Counted from the first letter of the stretch, positions 43,644 to 52,624 are shown. The stretch is 64,000 nucleotides of DNA from PRO6 sp035565775 (GCA_035565775.1 DATMRW010000023.1:248001-312000), one strand, 5' to 3'. The notes: generated by a model not told the origin, from the letters alone. Program-made: numbers and translations.

Positions 43644-44525
43644 TCAGCGCGTCGGCACCGGCTTGTCGCCGCGATAGTCGTAGAAGCCGCGCTGCGTTTT
43701 GCGGCCGAGCCAGCCGGCCTCGACATATTTCACCAGGAGCGGGCAGGGGCGATACTTCGAATCCGCCAACCCCTCATGCAGCACCTGCATGATCGACAGG
43801 CAGGTATCGAGGCCGATGAAGTCGGCCAATTCCAGCGGTCCCATCGGATGATGGGCACCGAGTCGCATCGCGGCATCGATCGCTTCGACGTTTCCGACGC
43901 CCTCATAGAGCGTATAGATCGCCTCGTTGATCATCGGCAGCAGGATGCGGTTGACGATGAAGGCCGGAAAATCCTCGGCGACGGCGATCTTCTTGCCAAG
44001 CCGTGCGGCAAATGCCTTCGCGGCGTCGAAGGTCTGATCATCCGTGGCGATGCCGCGGATGATCTCGACCAACTCCATCACAGGCACCGGATTCATGAAG
44101 TGGATGCCGATGAAGCGCTCCGGCCGGTCGGTCGATGCGGCAAGGCGGGTGATCGAGATCGACGACGTGTTGGAGCCGATGATCGCTTCGGGCTGCAGAA
44201 TGCTGCAGAGATCGTGGAAAATCTCGCGCTTGACCTCTTCCTTCTCCGCCGCGCTTTCGATTACGAAATCGCAGTCGGCAAGGCCGGCCATGTTCTCGAT
44301 CGGAACGATGCGCGCAAGCGCCTGCTTGCGGTCGTCCTCGCTGATGAGTTTGCGCGCGACCTGACGGGCGAGGTTGCCGTTGATGGTCGCCATGCCGTCT
44401 TTGAGACGGTCGGCGGAGATGTCGTAGAGCATGACATCGAACCCGGCCAGCGCCGCGACGTGCGCCACTCCGTTGCCCATCTGGCCTGCACCGATAACGC
44501 CGACCCGATCGATCTTTACCGCCAT
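43644..44525 (-). CDS. 3-hydroxybutyryl-CoA dehydrogenase
   Basis: 293 residues. N-terminal Rossmann G-A-G-Q-M-G-N-G, the S-N-T-S-S-I-S motif and the H-F-M-N-P-V-P-V-M-E signature of 3-hydroxyacyl-CoA dehydrogenases, ending with the usual G-W-L-G-R-K...G-F-Y-D-Y block. Size is that of the short, monofunctional butyryl form (Hbd). It oxidises 3-hydroxybutyryl-CoA with NAD(P). Downstream of etfBA after a terminator. Confidence 0.95.
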   Translation of the reverse strand: MAVKIDRVGVIGAGQMGNGVAHVAALAGFDVMLYDISADRLKDGMATINGNLARQVARKLISEDDRKQALARIVPIENMAGLADCDFVIESAAEKEEVKREIFHDLCSILQPEAIIGSNTSSISITRLAASTDRPERFIGIHFMNPVPVMELVEIIRGIATDDQTFDAAKAFAARLGKKIAVAEDFPAFIVNRILLPMINEAIYTLYEGVGNVEAIDAAMRLGAHHPMGPLELADFIGLDTCLSIMQVLHEGLADSKYRPCPLLVKYVEAGWLGRKTQRGFYDYRGDKPVPTR

Positions 44526-44835
44526 CTTGTCATCTCACCGCAGACCGCCGCACGCGATCTCGCGCTCCAGGTTCACGCTTGTCCGAGAGCGCCTTCGCGC
44601 TGCCGGGCTCGCATATGGTCCACCGCACATTTGGCAACTGCCTTCGCCATCTGATCGAATCGAAACGCAGTTGTCCAACTAGCCGGCGATCATAGCGCAT
44701 TTTCTGTGGCTTGGTGCAGGCGGAGGATTGTCACGCCGGCGAAAGCCGCTTGGACCGTCAGCGCAAGCTTACCGCAACTTCGCCGCCGGACCTAAAAAGG
44801 CTCCGGCCGAACCAGGGTCCGGCCGGAGGATGTCG
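44526..44835 (-). other. 310-bp gap between etfA and hbd
   Basis: Contains the etfA terminator and, next to the hbd start, the probable hbd promoter region. No gene was found. A promoter could not be pinned down. Confidence 0.5.
44790..44828 (-). terminator. Terminator of etfBA
   Basis: On the minus strand CTCCGGCCG (44828-44820), a 10-base loop, CGGCCGGAG (44809-44801), then CCTTTTTAGG. Confidence 0.8.
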
Positions 44836-45780
44836 TCAGCGTCCGATCTTGGTGAGCTCTTCGATCAGCTCGGGAACGGCCTGATAGAGGTCGGCGACCA
44901 GACCATAATCGGCCACCTGGAAGATCGGCGCGTCTTCGTCCTTGTTGATGGCGACGATGACCTTGGAGTCCTTCATGCCGGCAAGATGCTGGATCGCGCC
45001 GGAAATGCCGACTGCGACATAAAGCTCCGGGGCCACGACCTTGCCGGTCTGGCCGACCTGCCAGTCGTTCGGGGCATAGCCGGCATCGACCGCGGCGCGC
45101 GAGGCGCCGACGCCCGCGCCGAGCTTGTCGGCCAGCGGCTCGATGTATTTTGCGAAGTTCTCGCGGCTCTGCATCGCCCGGCCGCCGGAAACGATGGTTT
45201 TCGCCGAGGTCAGTTCGGGGCGGTCGCTCTTGGCGACTTCCTGGCCGATGAAGCTCGACAGCGCCGGATCGGCCGCTGCGGCGACGTTTTCGACCGGGGC
45301 CGAGCCGCCTTCGCCGGCCGCCTGGAAGGTCGAGGTCCGCACGGTGATGACCTTCTTGGCGTCCTTCGACTTCACAGTCTGAATCGCGTTGCCGGCATAG
45401 ATCGGGCGCTCGAAGGTATCCGGCGCGATCACCTTGATGATCTCGGACACCTGCATCACGTCGAGCAGGGCGGCAACGCGCGGCATCACGTTCTTGTAGC
45501 GCGAGGTCGCCGGGGCGACGATGGCGTCGTAGTTGCCCGCGAGGGAGACGATCAGCGCGGCCAGCGGCTCGGCGAGATCCTGGCCATAGGCGGCGTTGTC
45601 GGCGAGGAGAACCTTGGCGACGCCGTTCAGCTTGCCGGCGGCATCGGCGGCAGCCTTTGCGTTTTCACCGGCGACGAGCACGTGGACCTCGCCGCCGAGG
45701 GCGGCAGCGGCGGTCAGCGCCTTTGCGGTGGCGTCCTTGAGCGACGCATTGTCGTGTTCAGCAATCAGCAGCGTCGTCAT
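44836..45780 (-). CDS. etfA: Electron transfer flavoprotein subunit alpha
   Basis: 314 residues. FAD-binding C-terminal half with V-V-S-G-G-R-A-M near residue 197, G-A-S-R-A-A-V-D-A-G-Y, Q-V-G-Q-T-G-K-V-V-A-P and the final V-V-A-I-N-K-D-E-D-A-P-I-F. Carries electrons from acyl-CoA dehydrogenases to ETF-ubiquinone oxidoreductase. Start overlaps the etfB stop by one base (TAATG). Confidence 0.97.
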   Translation of the reverse strand: MTTLLIAEHDNASLKDATAKALTAAAALGGEVHVLVAGENAKAAADAAGKLNGVAKVLLADNAAYGQDLAEPLAALIVSLAGNYDAIVAPATSRYKNVMPRVAALLDVMQVSEIIKVIAPDTFERPIYAGNAIQTVKSKDAKKVITVRTSTFQAAGEGGSAPVENVAAAADPALSSFIGQEVAKSDRPELTSAKTIVSGGRAMQSRENFAKYIEPLADKLGAGVGASRAAVDAGYAPNDWQVGQTGKVVAPELYVAVGISGAIQHLAGMKDSKVIVAINKDEDAPIFQVADYGLVADLYQAVPELIEELTKIGR

Positions 45781-46529
45781 TACAGCACCCCCGCTTCGTT
45801 CTTCAGCTTTTCGACCAGTTCGGCCGCCGAGGCGACCTTCACGCCGGCCTGGCGGGCCGGCGGCTCGGTGGTCTTGAGGATTTCGAGGCGCGGGGCGAGG
45901 TCGACGCCGTATTGATCGGCGGTCTTTTCATCAATCGGCTTCTTTTTCGCCTTCATGATGTTGGGCAGGCTGGCGTAGCGCGGCTCGTTGAGGCGCAGGT
46001 CGGTGGTGACGATCGCCGGGCCCTTGACCTTAATGGTCTGCAGGCCGCCGTCGACTTCACGGGTCACGACGAAGTCGGTCCCGTCCACTTCCAGCTTCGA
46101 GGCGAAGGTCGCCTGCGACCAATTCAGCAGGGCCGCCAGCATCTGGCCGGTCTGGTTGGAATCGTCGTCGATCGCCTGCTTGCCGAGGATGATGAGGCCG
46201 GGCTGTTCTTCCTGGGCCACGCCCTTGAGGATCTTGGCGACGGCGAGCGGCTCGACCGTGCCTTCAGCCTTGACCAGGATGCCGCGGTCGGCGCCCATCG
46301 CAAGGGCGGTCCGGATTGTTTCGGACGCCTGTGCCGGGCCGATCGAGACCACGACGACCTCGGTCGCCTTGCCGGCTTCCTTGAGGCGCAGGGCTTCTTC
46401 GACGGCGATTTCGTCGAAGGGATTCATCGACATCTTGACGTTGTTGAGCTCGACGCCCGACCCGTCGCTCTTGACGCGGATTTTGACGTTGTAATCCACG
46501 ACGCGCTTAACTGGCACCAGAACCTTCAT
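45780..46529 (-). CDS. etfB: Electron transfer flavoprotein subunit beta
   Basis: 249 residues from the ATG at 46529 (AAGGGGAA upstream). K-V-L-V-P-V-K-R-V-V-D-Y at the start, the AMP-binding region near V-S-I-G-P, and the G-K-Q-A-I-D-D-D-S-N-Q-T-G motif. Forms the ETF dimer with etfA. The paired operon sits downstream of a cobalamin adenosyltransferase gene by 87 bp. Confidence 0.97.
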   Translation of the reverse strand: MKVLVPVKRVVDYNVKIRVKSDGSGVELNNVKMSMNPFDEIAVEEALRLKEAGKATEVVVVSIGPAQASETIRTALAMGADRGILVKAEGTVEPLAVAKILKGVAQEEQPGLIILGKQAIDDDSNQTGQMLAALLNWSQATFASKLEVDGTDFVVTREVDGGLQTIKVKGPAIVTTDLRLNEPRYASLPNIMKAKKKPIDEKTADQYGVDLAPRLEILKTTEPPARQAGVKVASAAELVEKLKNEAGVL

Positions 46530-46616
46530 CGGTTCCCCTTCTCTCATTCTTTTCCATCCGGTCGCGGAACCTAAAGGCCCCGCGCAATATGGTCAATTGC
46601 ATCGCACAAATGCAGT

Positions 46617-47189
46617 TTACCGATTTTGGCCCGGTACCCATAGCACGTCGGCCGCGCCGTTTCCGTTCGCCGCGCGGCTGGCGACAAACAGGAAATCGGA
46701 CAGGCGGTTGATATACTGGATCGCGGCGTCGCCGACCGGCTCATCGGGCAGGGAGGCCAATTCGACCATCATCCGTTCGGCGCGGCGGCAGATCGTCCGC
46801 GCCAGATGCAGATGGGCGGCGGCGGGCGTGCCGCCGGGCAGAATGAAGGAGGTGAGCGGCGCAAGCGGACCGTTGAGGGTGTCGATGTCCCGCTCCAGCC
46901 GCTCGACCTGGGCGGCGATCACGCGCAGCCGCTCGGCCTTGCCCTCGCGCTGGGGCACGGCGAGGTCGGCGCCGAGATCGAACAGGTCGTTCTGGATGCG
47001 CCCGAGCATGGGGTCTATTTCGGATGCCCTGGCAAGGTGGGCCCGCGCCACCCCGATCGCGGCATTGGTCTCGTCCACGGTGCCGTAGGCGGCGACGCGC
47101 AGATCGTATTTCGGACGGCGCTCGCCGCTGCCGAGGGCGGTCGTCCCATCGTCTCCGGTGCGGGTATAGATCTTGTTGATCAGGACCAT
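46617..47189 (-). CDS. Cob(I)yrinic acid a,c-diamide adenosyltransferase, PduO type
   Basis: 190 residues. The PduO fold: K-I-Y-T-R-T-G-D-D-G-T-T at the start (ATP binding), Y-G-T-V-D-E-T-N-A, and R-R-A-E-R around residue 138, with N-R-L-S-D-F-L-F. It adds the adenosyl group to cob(I)alamin. Adenosylcobalamin is needed by methylmalonyl-CoA mutase; that gene is not here. Likely co-transcribed with the twin-TM gene and etfBA. Confidence 0.94.
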   Translation of the reverse strand: MVLINKIYTRTGDDGTTALGSGERRPKYDLRVAAYGTVDETNAAIGVARAHLARASEIDPMLGRIQNDLFDLGADLAVPQREGKAERLRVIAAQVERLERDIDTLNGPLAPLTSFILPGGTPAAAHLHLARTICRRAERMMVELASLPDEPVGDAAIQYINRLSDFLFVASRAANGNGAADVLWVPGQNR

Positions 47190-47247
47190 GTTCGGACCCT
47201 ACCAGAGTTGAGAGTGGACAGGCGGCGCGGCATCGGCTGGGCCGCAG

Positions 47248-47442
47248 TCAGCGCCCGGCGATCCAGACGGCGAACATCGCGATCACCACCGCCACGAACT
47301 GTAGGAGAACCCGCCAGCGCATCAGGCGTTGTGACGTATTGGCGGAGCCGCCGCGCATCATGTTGATCAACCCGAGCAGCAGCACAAATGCGACTGCGCC
47401 GAGCGCGATGGGGAGTACCGCATAATTCATGACAGTGGACAT
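47248..47442 (-). CDS. Twin transmembrane (HIG1-like) small protein
   Basis: 64 residues with two hydrophobic helices, about 5-26 and 44-62, joined by the loop N-M-M-R-G-G-S-A-N-T-S-Q-R-L-M-R-W-R, the conserved HIG1/twin-TM motif. HIG1 proteins modulate respiratory complexes in mitochondria; the bacterial role is not proven. It begins the operon that continues into adenosyltransferase and etfBA. Confidence 0.87.
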   Translation of the reverse strand: MSTVMNYAVLPIALGAVAFVLLLGLINMMRGGSANTSQRLMRWRVLLQFVAVVIAMFAVWIAGR

Positions 47443-47597
47443 GCGCGCTACATAACACCGCTTGATCGGCGGCGCTATCGCGTCGATCCTGATTTGCGGG
47501 GCGGCCGACGTGACTTTCGTCGCTCACCGGCCAATGTTAGCATTTGCGGTCCAGATGCTTGCGCTGCCGCGTTCAACTCACCGTATTAGGGTTCCCC

Positions 47598-48491
47598 GTG
47601 AAACAGCTCCGCTATGTCTTCGACGTGGGTCTCGATGCTTTCTACGAGTTCCTTGCCGACGACGGTTGGGCGATCGCCAGTCATATCGCGCTCTCAGTGC
47701 TGATGGCGCTGTTTCCGTTTCTGATCGTCTTGACGTCGCTGGCGGGCTTCTTCGGCTCGAAGGAGCTCGCCGATCAAGCCGCGGCGCTGCTGCTCGAAGT
47801 GATGCCGGCGCAGGTCGCGAGCACGCTATCCGGCGAAATTCACGATGTCCTGACCACGCCGCGCGGCGGCGCGCTGACGATCGGCGCGGTGCTGGCGGTC
47901 TATTTCGCCTCCAACGGCGTCGAAAGCCTGCGCGTGGCGCTCAACCGTTCCTACAGCGTCACGGAGCCGCGAGCCTGGTACTGGCTGCGGCTGGAATCGA
48001 TTGGTTACACCCTTGTCGCTGCGCTGACTGCGCTGGCGATGGCGTTCCTGATCGTGCTGGCGCCGCTGCTGCTGGCGACCGCGCGCCATTTCGTTCCGGT
48101 GATGATCGAGTCGGTCGGGGGCTTTTTGAACGTCGCCCGCTACACCATCGCGGTCACGGTGCTGGTGGCGGCGCTGTTCATTCTCCACGCGTGGCTGCCG
48201 GCTGGCCGGCGCTCGCTGGGCCAGATCCTGCCGGGGATCGTCTTTACGCTGGTCGCCTCGCTGGTGTCGGGCATCGGCTTTGGCATGTATCTCCAGCGGT
48301 TCGCCAACAATTATGTGTCGATGTATGCGGGGTTGTCGTCGGTGATCATCGCGCTGGTCTTTCTGTATTTCATCGCGGCGATCTTCGTTTACGGCGGGGA
48401 GCTGAATGCTGCGATCATCAAGTCGCGGCTGAAGCGGGGGATGTCGCTTCAATCAGCGCAGTCGCTAGCGCCCGGGGAGACACGGGTTTGA
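47598..48491 (+). CDS. YihY/BrkB-family membrane protein
   Basis: 297 residues from a GTG at 47598 with AGGG 6 bases upstream; the open frame reaches farther back without support. Six hydrophobic helices with the family hallmarks A-S-H-I-A-L-S near residue 32 and the Y-x-x-F-A-N-N-Y segment near 240, ending Y-G-G-E-L-N-A-A. Once called RNase BN by mistake, the family is now seen as a membrane transporter of unknown substrate. The last 74 bp overlap the antiparallel 3' end of the kinase gene. Confidence 0.9.
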   Translation: MKQLRYVFDVGLDAFYEFLADDGWAIASHIALSVLMALFPFLIVLTSLAGFFGSKELADQAAALLLEVMPAQVASTLSGEIHDVLTTPRGGALTIGAVLAVYFASNGVESLRVALNRSYSVTEPRAWYWLRLESIGYTLVAALTALAMAFLIVLAPLLLATARHFVPVMIESVGGFLNVARYTIAVTVLVAALFILHAWLPAGRRSLGQILPGIVFTLVASLVSGIGFGMYLQRFANNYVSMYAGLSSVIIALVFLYFIAAIFVYGGELNAAIIKSRLKRGMSLQSAQSLAPGETRV

Positions 48492-49725
48492 GCAGGAAGG
48501 CGTTGGCGCCCGCCTGCCGCACCTCGCGCTGATCGCCGTCAAGGCCGGACAGGCAGACGATCGGGATCCGGCCGAACGGTGCCGGCAGGGTCCTGATCTG
48601 GCGCACGGTCTCAAGGCCGCTGATTCCCGGCAGGACGAGATCCATCAGCACGGCGTCGAAGGTGCCGGTCGTGATCCGCTCGGCGGCGTCCTCGCCCCGG
48701 CCGACGAACTCGGCCTTGTGGCCAAGCTCGGTCAGGATGGTGTTGAGGACCACCCGGCCGAACGGGTTGTCCTCGACGCCGAGGAGGCGGAGCGGCCGCT
48801 GTGGCTGCGGCGCGTCGCTCGCCTGCGTCGCATCGCCGGTGTCGGCAAGCCGCACCGCGACCTTGAGCGTGAACACGGTGCCTTGCGGCAGGCGGCCGAC
48901 GGTGACGTCGCCGCCGAGGAGCTGCGCGATGCGCTTGACCGATGCGAGGCCGAGCCCGGCGCCGCCGAAGCGCGAGGTGATCGAGGCATTGGCCTGCGAG
49001 AACGGCTTGAACAGCCGGCGGATCTCGGCGGCGGAGACCCCGATCCCGCTGTCGGAGATCGTGAAGGTCACCATGGTTTTGCCGCCGCGCGGCCGGCTCG
49101 CGGTGACCGCGAGGCCGACGCCGCCCCGCTCGGTGAATTTGACCGCATTGTCTATGAGGTTCTCGAGCGCCGCGCGCAGCCGCACCGGATCGCCGATCAC
49201 GAAGCTCGGTACATCCTCGGCGATCGTGACGGTGGTCTCGAGCCCCTTTGCAGTGCCGCGTCCGGTCAGCGACGCGCCGGCCTGCCGGGCGAGGGCTGTC
49301 AGATCGAAAAAGTCCTCTCGCGGCCGCCGGCCGTCCTCGCCGCGCCGCGCCGCATCGACGAACAGGGTCGCGAGGCTGGCCAGATGGTCGGCACTCGCCT
49401 TGATGGTCTCGGCCCATTTGCGCTCGCGCTCCGGGAGCCCGGACGTCGCCAGAAGGTCGCTGATCGCCAGAATGCCGGTGAGCGGTGTGCGGACTTCGTG
49501 GGCAAATGTTGCCAAAGCGAGCTCGACCTCGCGGGAGCGGTCGGCGGCCGCCGAGGCGGTGCGGGCAGGCTTGGTGACGGTGGCTTTGGCGGCCTTCTTG
49601 GTCGCAACATTCTTAGCAGCAAGGGGCTTGGCAGCGAGGGGCTTGGCAGGCTTTTCGGCGCGAACGGGGGCTGTCCGCTTGATCGGCGCGGCTGGTATGC
49701 GCGTTGCGCCTGGTTTCGATGCCAT
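48418..49725 (-). CDS. Soluble hybrid histidine kinase with receiver domain
   Basis: 435 residues from the ATG at 49725 (GGGGGAAG upstream). Residues 1-62 are Lys/Ala/Pro-rich and histone-like, with a repeated K-P-L-A-A. HisKA: His76 in F-A-H-E-V-R-T-P-L. HATPase: N-box E-N-L-I-D-N-A-V-K-F, G1 D-S-G-I-G, and G2 F-G-G-A-G-L-G-L. A C-terminal receiver (about 315-432) has Asp362 in L-M-D-L-V-L-P-G and K-P-V. No sensor or membrane helix is present, so it is cytosolic and its input is unknown. Not of the HWE type expected for PhyR. No partner regulator is adjacent. Confidence 0.9.
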   Translation of the reverse strand: MASKPGATRIPAAPIKRTAPVRAEKPAKPLAAKPLAAKNVATKKAAKATVTKPARTASAAADRSREVELALATFAHEVRTPLTGILAISDLLATSGLPERERKWAETIKASADHLASLATLFVDAARRGEDGRRPREDFFDLTALARQAGASLTGRGTAKGLETTVTIAEDVPSFVIGDPVRLRAALENLIDNAVKFTERGGVGLAVTASRPRGGKTMVTFTISDSGIGVSAAEIRRLFKPFSQANASITSRFGGAGLGLASVKRIAQLLGGDVTVGRLPQGTVFTLKVAVRLADTGDATQASDAPQPQRPLRLLGVEDNPFGRVVLNTILTELGHKAEFVGRGEDAAERITTGTFDAVLMDLVLPGISGLETVRQIRTLPAPFGRIPIVCLSGLDGDQREVRQAGANAFLLKPVSPRALATALIEATSPASAAT

Positions 49726-49886
49726 AAAACTTCCCCCGCGGTCAGTCTCGCATGCGGGACAGGCCAGAGTCACGTTCTTCGCTCCGGCAAGCCGGAAACG
49801 TGACACCGATAGCCATGAGAAGTTAACTCGGTGCTACACAAATTGTTGAGCGGCGGCGACGCGAAAAATTGCGAAGGCGCAAAAAT

Positions 49887-50642
49887 ATGGCCATGCTGGC
49901 GGCCATGGTGCTGCATCTTCACACTCAGGAAGATCTTGACGCCGCGATACATGCGCTGGTTGCGCGCGACCGGCGGCTGGAGCCTGTTCTGGCGGCGACG
50001 GGATTGCCAAAGCTGCGGCGGCGCGAGCCGGGTTTCGCGGGACTCGCCTCGACCGTCTGCGGCCAGCAGTTGTCGACATCGGCAGCAGCGGCGATCTGGG
50101 CGCGGCTCTCGGCGGCCTATGTGCCGCTCGACGCTGACGCCATCCGCCGGGCGCGGGCGGACAAACTGGGGCGGCTCGGGCTGTCATCGGCGAAGATCAA
50201 GTCGCTCAAATTCATCGCGGGCGAAATCTGCAGCGGGCGGCTCGATCTCGATCAGCTCGGCGACAGCCCCGCCGAGGATGCGCATGCCGCGCTGACCGCG
50301 CTGCATGGGATCGGCCCGTGGACCGCGGATATCTACCTTCTGTTCTGCCTCGGCCACGGCGATGCCTGGCCGACCGGCGACCTTGCCATTCAGGAAGCCA
50401 TCCGGCTGGCGCTGGCGCTGCCCTCTCGGCCGTCGGCCAAGGATACCCTGGTTCACGGCGAATTGTGGCGACCGTGGCGCGGCGCCGCGGCACATCTCTT
50501 CTGGGCGTATTATCGCGTGGCGCGGTCGGCGGCGTTCGAGGCCGCGCCGCCAGCTCGGGTGATTGCCGGGGATCTCGCCGAGGCGAAGGCCGGGGCGGCG
50601 TTACCGGCTCAACGTAGGCGCGTGCGCCGTCCGGTGAGCTAA
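49887..50642 (+). CDS. DNA-3-methyladenine glycosylase II (AlkA-like)
   Basis: 251 residues from the ATG at 49887; ATGs at 49893 and 49905 are alternatives. Helix-hairpin-helix G-I-G-P-W-T-A-D around residue 145 and catalytic Asp165 in P-T-G-D-L-A, as in AlkA. Also the G-Q-Q-L-S-T-S-A-A segment. It excises alkylated purines in base-excision repair. Single gene. Confidence 0.92.
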   Translation: MAMLAAMVLHLHTQEDLDAAIHALVARDRRLEPVLAATGLPKLRRREPGFAGLASTVCGQQLSTSAAAAIWARLSAAYVPLDADAIRRARADKLGRLGLSSAKIKSLKFIAGEICSGRLDLDQLGDSPAEDAHAALTALHGIGPWTADIYLLFCLGHGDAWPTGDLAIQEAIRLALALPSRPSAKDTLVHGELWRPWRGAAAHLFWAYYRVARSAAFEAAPPARVIAGDLAEAKAGAALPAQRRRVRRPVS

Positions 50643-50786
50643 GAAAAGCCGCAGTTGCCGCTAATGTGGCGGACCGTGGCGAGGCGGTTGGAAACTTTAC
50701 CTGCGCCCTTCACAAGCCTGTCACGGGACTTGTAGTATATCGGCGAAAAGCTGCCTCGCAGCCGGCACGGGGGCCAGGAGCGTTAC

Positions 50787-51344
50787 TTGAACGCACATGT
50801 CTCACAAAGTGGCTGGCCGGTGCTCGTGCTGAATGCCGATTTCCGGCCGCTAAGCTACTACCCGCTTTCACTTTGGTCGTGGCAGGACGCGATCAAGGCC
50901 GTGTTTCTTGACCGCGTGAACATCGTCGAACATTACGACCAGGCGGTTCACAGTCCATCGATCGAGATGCAACTGCCGAGCGTGGTCTCGCTCAAATCCT
51001 TTGTGCAGCCAACGCGCTATCCGGCCTTCACGCGCTTCAATGTTTTCCTGCGAGATAAATTTACCTGCCAGTATTGCGGCACGCAGGATGACCTGACCTT
51101 CGACCACCTGATCCCGCGCTCCCGCGGCGGGCAGACGACGTGGGACAATGTCGTCGCGGCATGTTCGCCATGCAATTTGCGGAAGGGAAACAAGTCCCTC
51201 GAACAAGCTGGGATGAATCCGCGCCAGCTTCCGTTCGCGCCGACCGTTCACGAACTCCATCGCAACGGCCGGCTTTTTCCGCCCAACTATCTGCACAAGA
51301 GCTGGCTCGACTATCTCTATTGGGACACCGAACTCGAGCCATGA
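50787..51344 (+). CDS. HNH endonuclease
   Basis: 185 residues from a TTG at 50787; GGAG six bases upstream supports it. The HNH core lies at about 92-135: C-Q-Y-C-G, D-H-L-I-P-R-S-R-G-G, N-V-V-A-A-C and C-N-L-R-K-G-N, with two CxxC zinc pairs. The N-terminal half (V-L-N-A-D-F-R-P-L, W-Q-D-A) is typical of a widely conserved stand-alone HNH protein in alphaproteobacteria, not linked to a mobile element. Cellular role unknown. Confidence 0.9.
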   Translation: MNAHVSQSGWPVLVLNADFRPLSYYPLSLWSWQDAIKAVFLDRVNIVEHYDQAVHSPSIEMQLPSVVSLKSFVQPTRYPAFTRFNVFLRDKFTCQYCGTQDDLTFDHLIPRSRGGQTTWDNVVAACSPCNLRKGNKSLEQAGMNPRQLPFAPTVHELHRNGRLFPPNYLHKSWLDYLYWDTELEP

Positions 51345-51386
51345 GGCGCGAAGCACGGTGCCGCGCAATTTACCTGGGGCGCTCGC

Positions 51387-51854
51387 TCAGCTCTTGAGGC
51401 GCTTGTTGCATTCGCTGTAATAGCCGCCGCCCTTCTGGATCCAGTTCAGACTGCCGTTGGCGTTGTTCGCCTTGTTGGCGCGGTACTGATCGAGGCAGGT
51501 ATTCCAGCGGGCCTTTGCGGGTTTTTCCGAAGCGTATTTCGGCGCAATGGCGGTGGGGAAAACCGCGTTGCCGACTGCAGCCGGGGCAGGTGCAGGCGCT
51601 GCCGTTGCGGCCTTCGGCGCAGCGGCGGGTCTTGTCGTTTCGGTCGTGTTCGCGGCCGGCGCAGGCGCCGCATTCGCGCCGCACTGGGCCTTGCGAAACG
51701 CGTTCCAGTTTTGCCCGCCGAGCGTGCCGGCGGCCTTGGCCGCCTGATACTTTGCACTGCATTCCTGCGTGGTGAGCGCGCTCGCGGGAGTCGCCGCGAA
51801 GCCTATCGCGCAGGCGGCCGCGGTAGTCAGGCACAGCAAGCTTGATCGCAACAT
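51387..51854 (-). CDS. Exported protein with duplicated Cys motif
   Basis: 155 residues from the ATG at 51854 (AGGAGA 8 bases upstream). Signal peptide to about residue 26. Two similar units, C-S-A-K-Y-Q-A-A-K...N-W-N-A-F-R-K-A-Q-C near 32-58 and C-L-D-Q-Y-R-A-N-K...N-W-I-Q-K...C near 121-150, are joined by an Ala/Pro/Thr-rich linker of about 55 residues. Each pair of cysteines probably forms a disulfide. No family recognised by name. Confidence 0.8.
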   Translation of the reverse strand: MLRSSLLCLTTAAACAIGFAATPASALTTQECSAKYQAAKAAGTLGGQNWNAFRKAQCGANAAPAPAANTTETTRPAAAPKAATAAPAPAPAAVGNAVFPTAIAPKYASEKPAKARWNTCLDQYRANKANNANGSLNWIQKGGGYYSECNKRLKS

Positions 51855-52132
51855 GATCGGTGTCTCCTGAAGGTTCGACGATAGCGATGGGTCACAGCGA
51901 GGTTTGTCGGGTTCATGGTTTGGGTTCATGGCTCGCCGAGGAAAGGCGCCCGCATCGGATCGGTAATTGCCGGGCGATCCTAGCTCAACCGCAGGAACTG
52001 ACAATCGTGCCGTTCCCACCTCAAAAATGTGATCGCGCACGCCCGGCCACACGCATGCCGTTCAGGCGGGGTTCATGCGGCAAGCGCAAGTGTTGGCGCG
52101 ATCCTGGGGGATCATTTTTGGAGGACGTGCCT

Positions 52133-52420
52133 ATGATCAAACTGTCATCCACCCTCGTTGCCGGCGCCGTCGCCGCGGTCCTGATGGCAGGGTCCGCAAT
52201 GGCGCAATCGACCACCACCGCGCCTGCACCGTCATCGCCCCCGGCGGCCACCAGCCCGATGGCGCCGAAGTCTTCGACCATGGCCCCGGCCAAATCGACC
52301 AAGGCCTCTCGCTCGGCGGAATCGATGGAATGCTCGAAGCAGGCCGACGCGAAAAACCTTCATGGCAAGGAGCGCAAGAAATTCCGCGCCGACTGCATGA
52401 AATCCGCCAAGGCCAAGTGA
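52133..52420 (+). CDS. PsiF repeat protein
   Basis: 95 residues from the ATG at 52133 (GGAGG 8 bases upstream). Signal peptide ends A-M-A-Q. A Ser/Pro/Ala/Thr-rich linker leads to one PsiF repeat: E-C-S-K-Q-A-D-A-K...G-K-E-R-K-K-F-R-A-D-C-M. PsiF was named as a phosphate-starvation inducible protein in E. coli; function unknown. Divergent from the Cys-repeat protein gene, the promoters lying in 51855-52132. Confidence 0.88.
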   Translation: MIKLSSTLVAGAVAAVLMAGSAMAQSTTTAPAPSSPPAATSPMAPKSSTMAPAKSTKASRSAESMECSKQADAKNLHGKERKKFRADCMKSAKAK

Positions 52421-52495
52421 TCAGGGCCAGATAGTAAAGGCCCAATGATCAAGACCGGCTAAGACAGGCCCGGCTACGAGCTTAAGTCGGAGGTT

Positions 52496-52577
52496 GACGA
52501 ACGCTCGCTTCTCCCCGCCTTGCATTCCGGCTCCTCCCGCCGGGATGCAAGGCAGCCGCCCGTTGCGAGCATTTGTC
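52496..52577. repeat. Large two-tier imperfect palindrome
   Basis: Inner arms GCCTTGCATTCCGGC (52517-52531) and GCCGGGATGCAAGGC (52539-52553) pair over 15 bp with one G-T. Outer arms 52496-52508 and 52565-52577 pair over 11 of 13. It sits in the gap after psiF. Confidence 0.6.
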
Positions 52578-52624
52578 GCGCGGCTGCGGATTTGCCATAA
52601 GGGCGGACCCTTCATGTCGGTCCG

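Noticed and set aside
51975..52030. GGAAC and GTTCC in opposite orientation near psiF as an EcfG pair
   Set aside because: The distance to any CGTT-like -10 is 12 bp or more off the 16-17 bp window on both strands.
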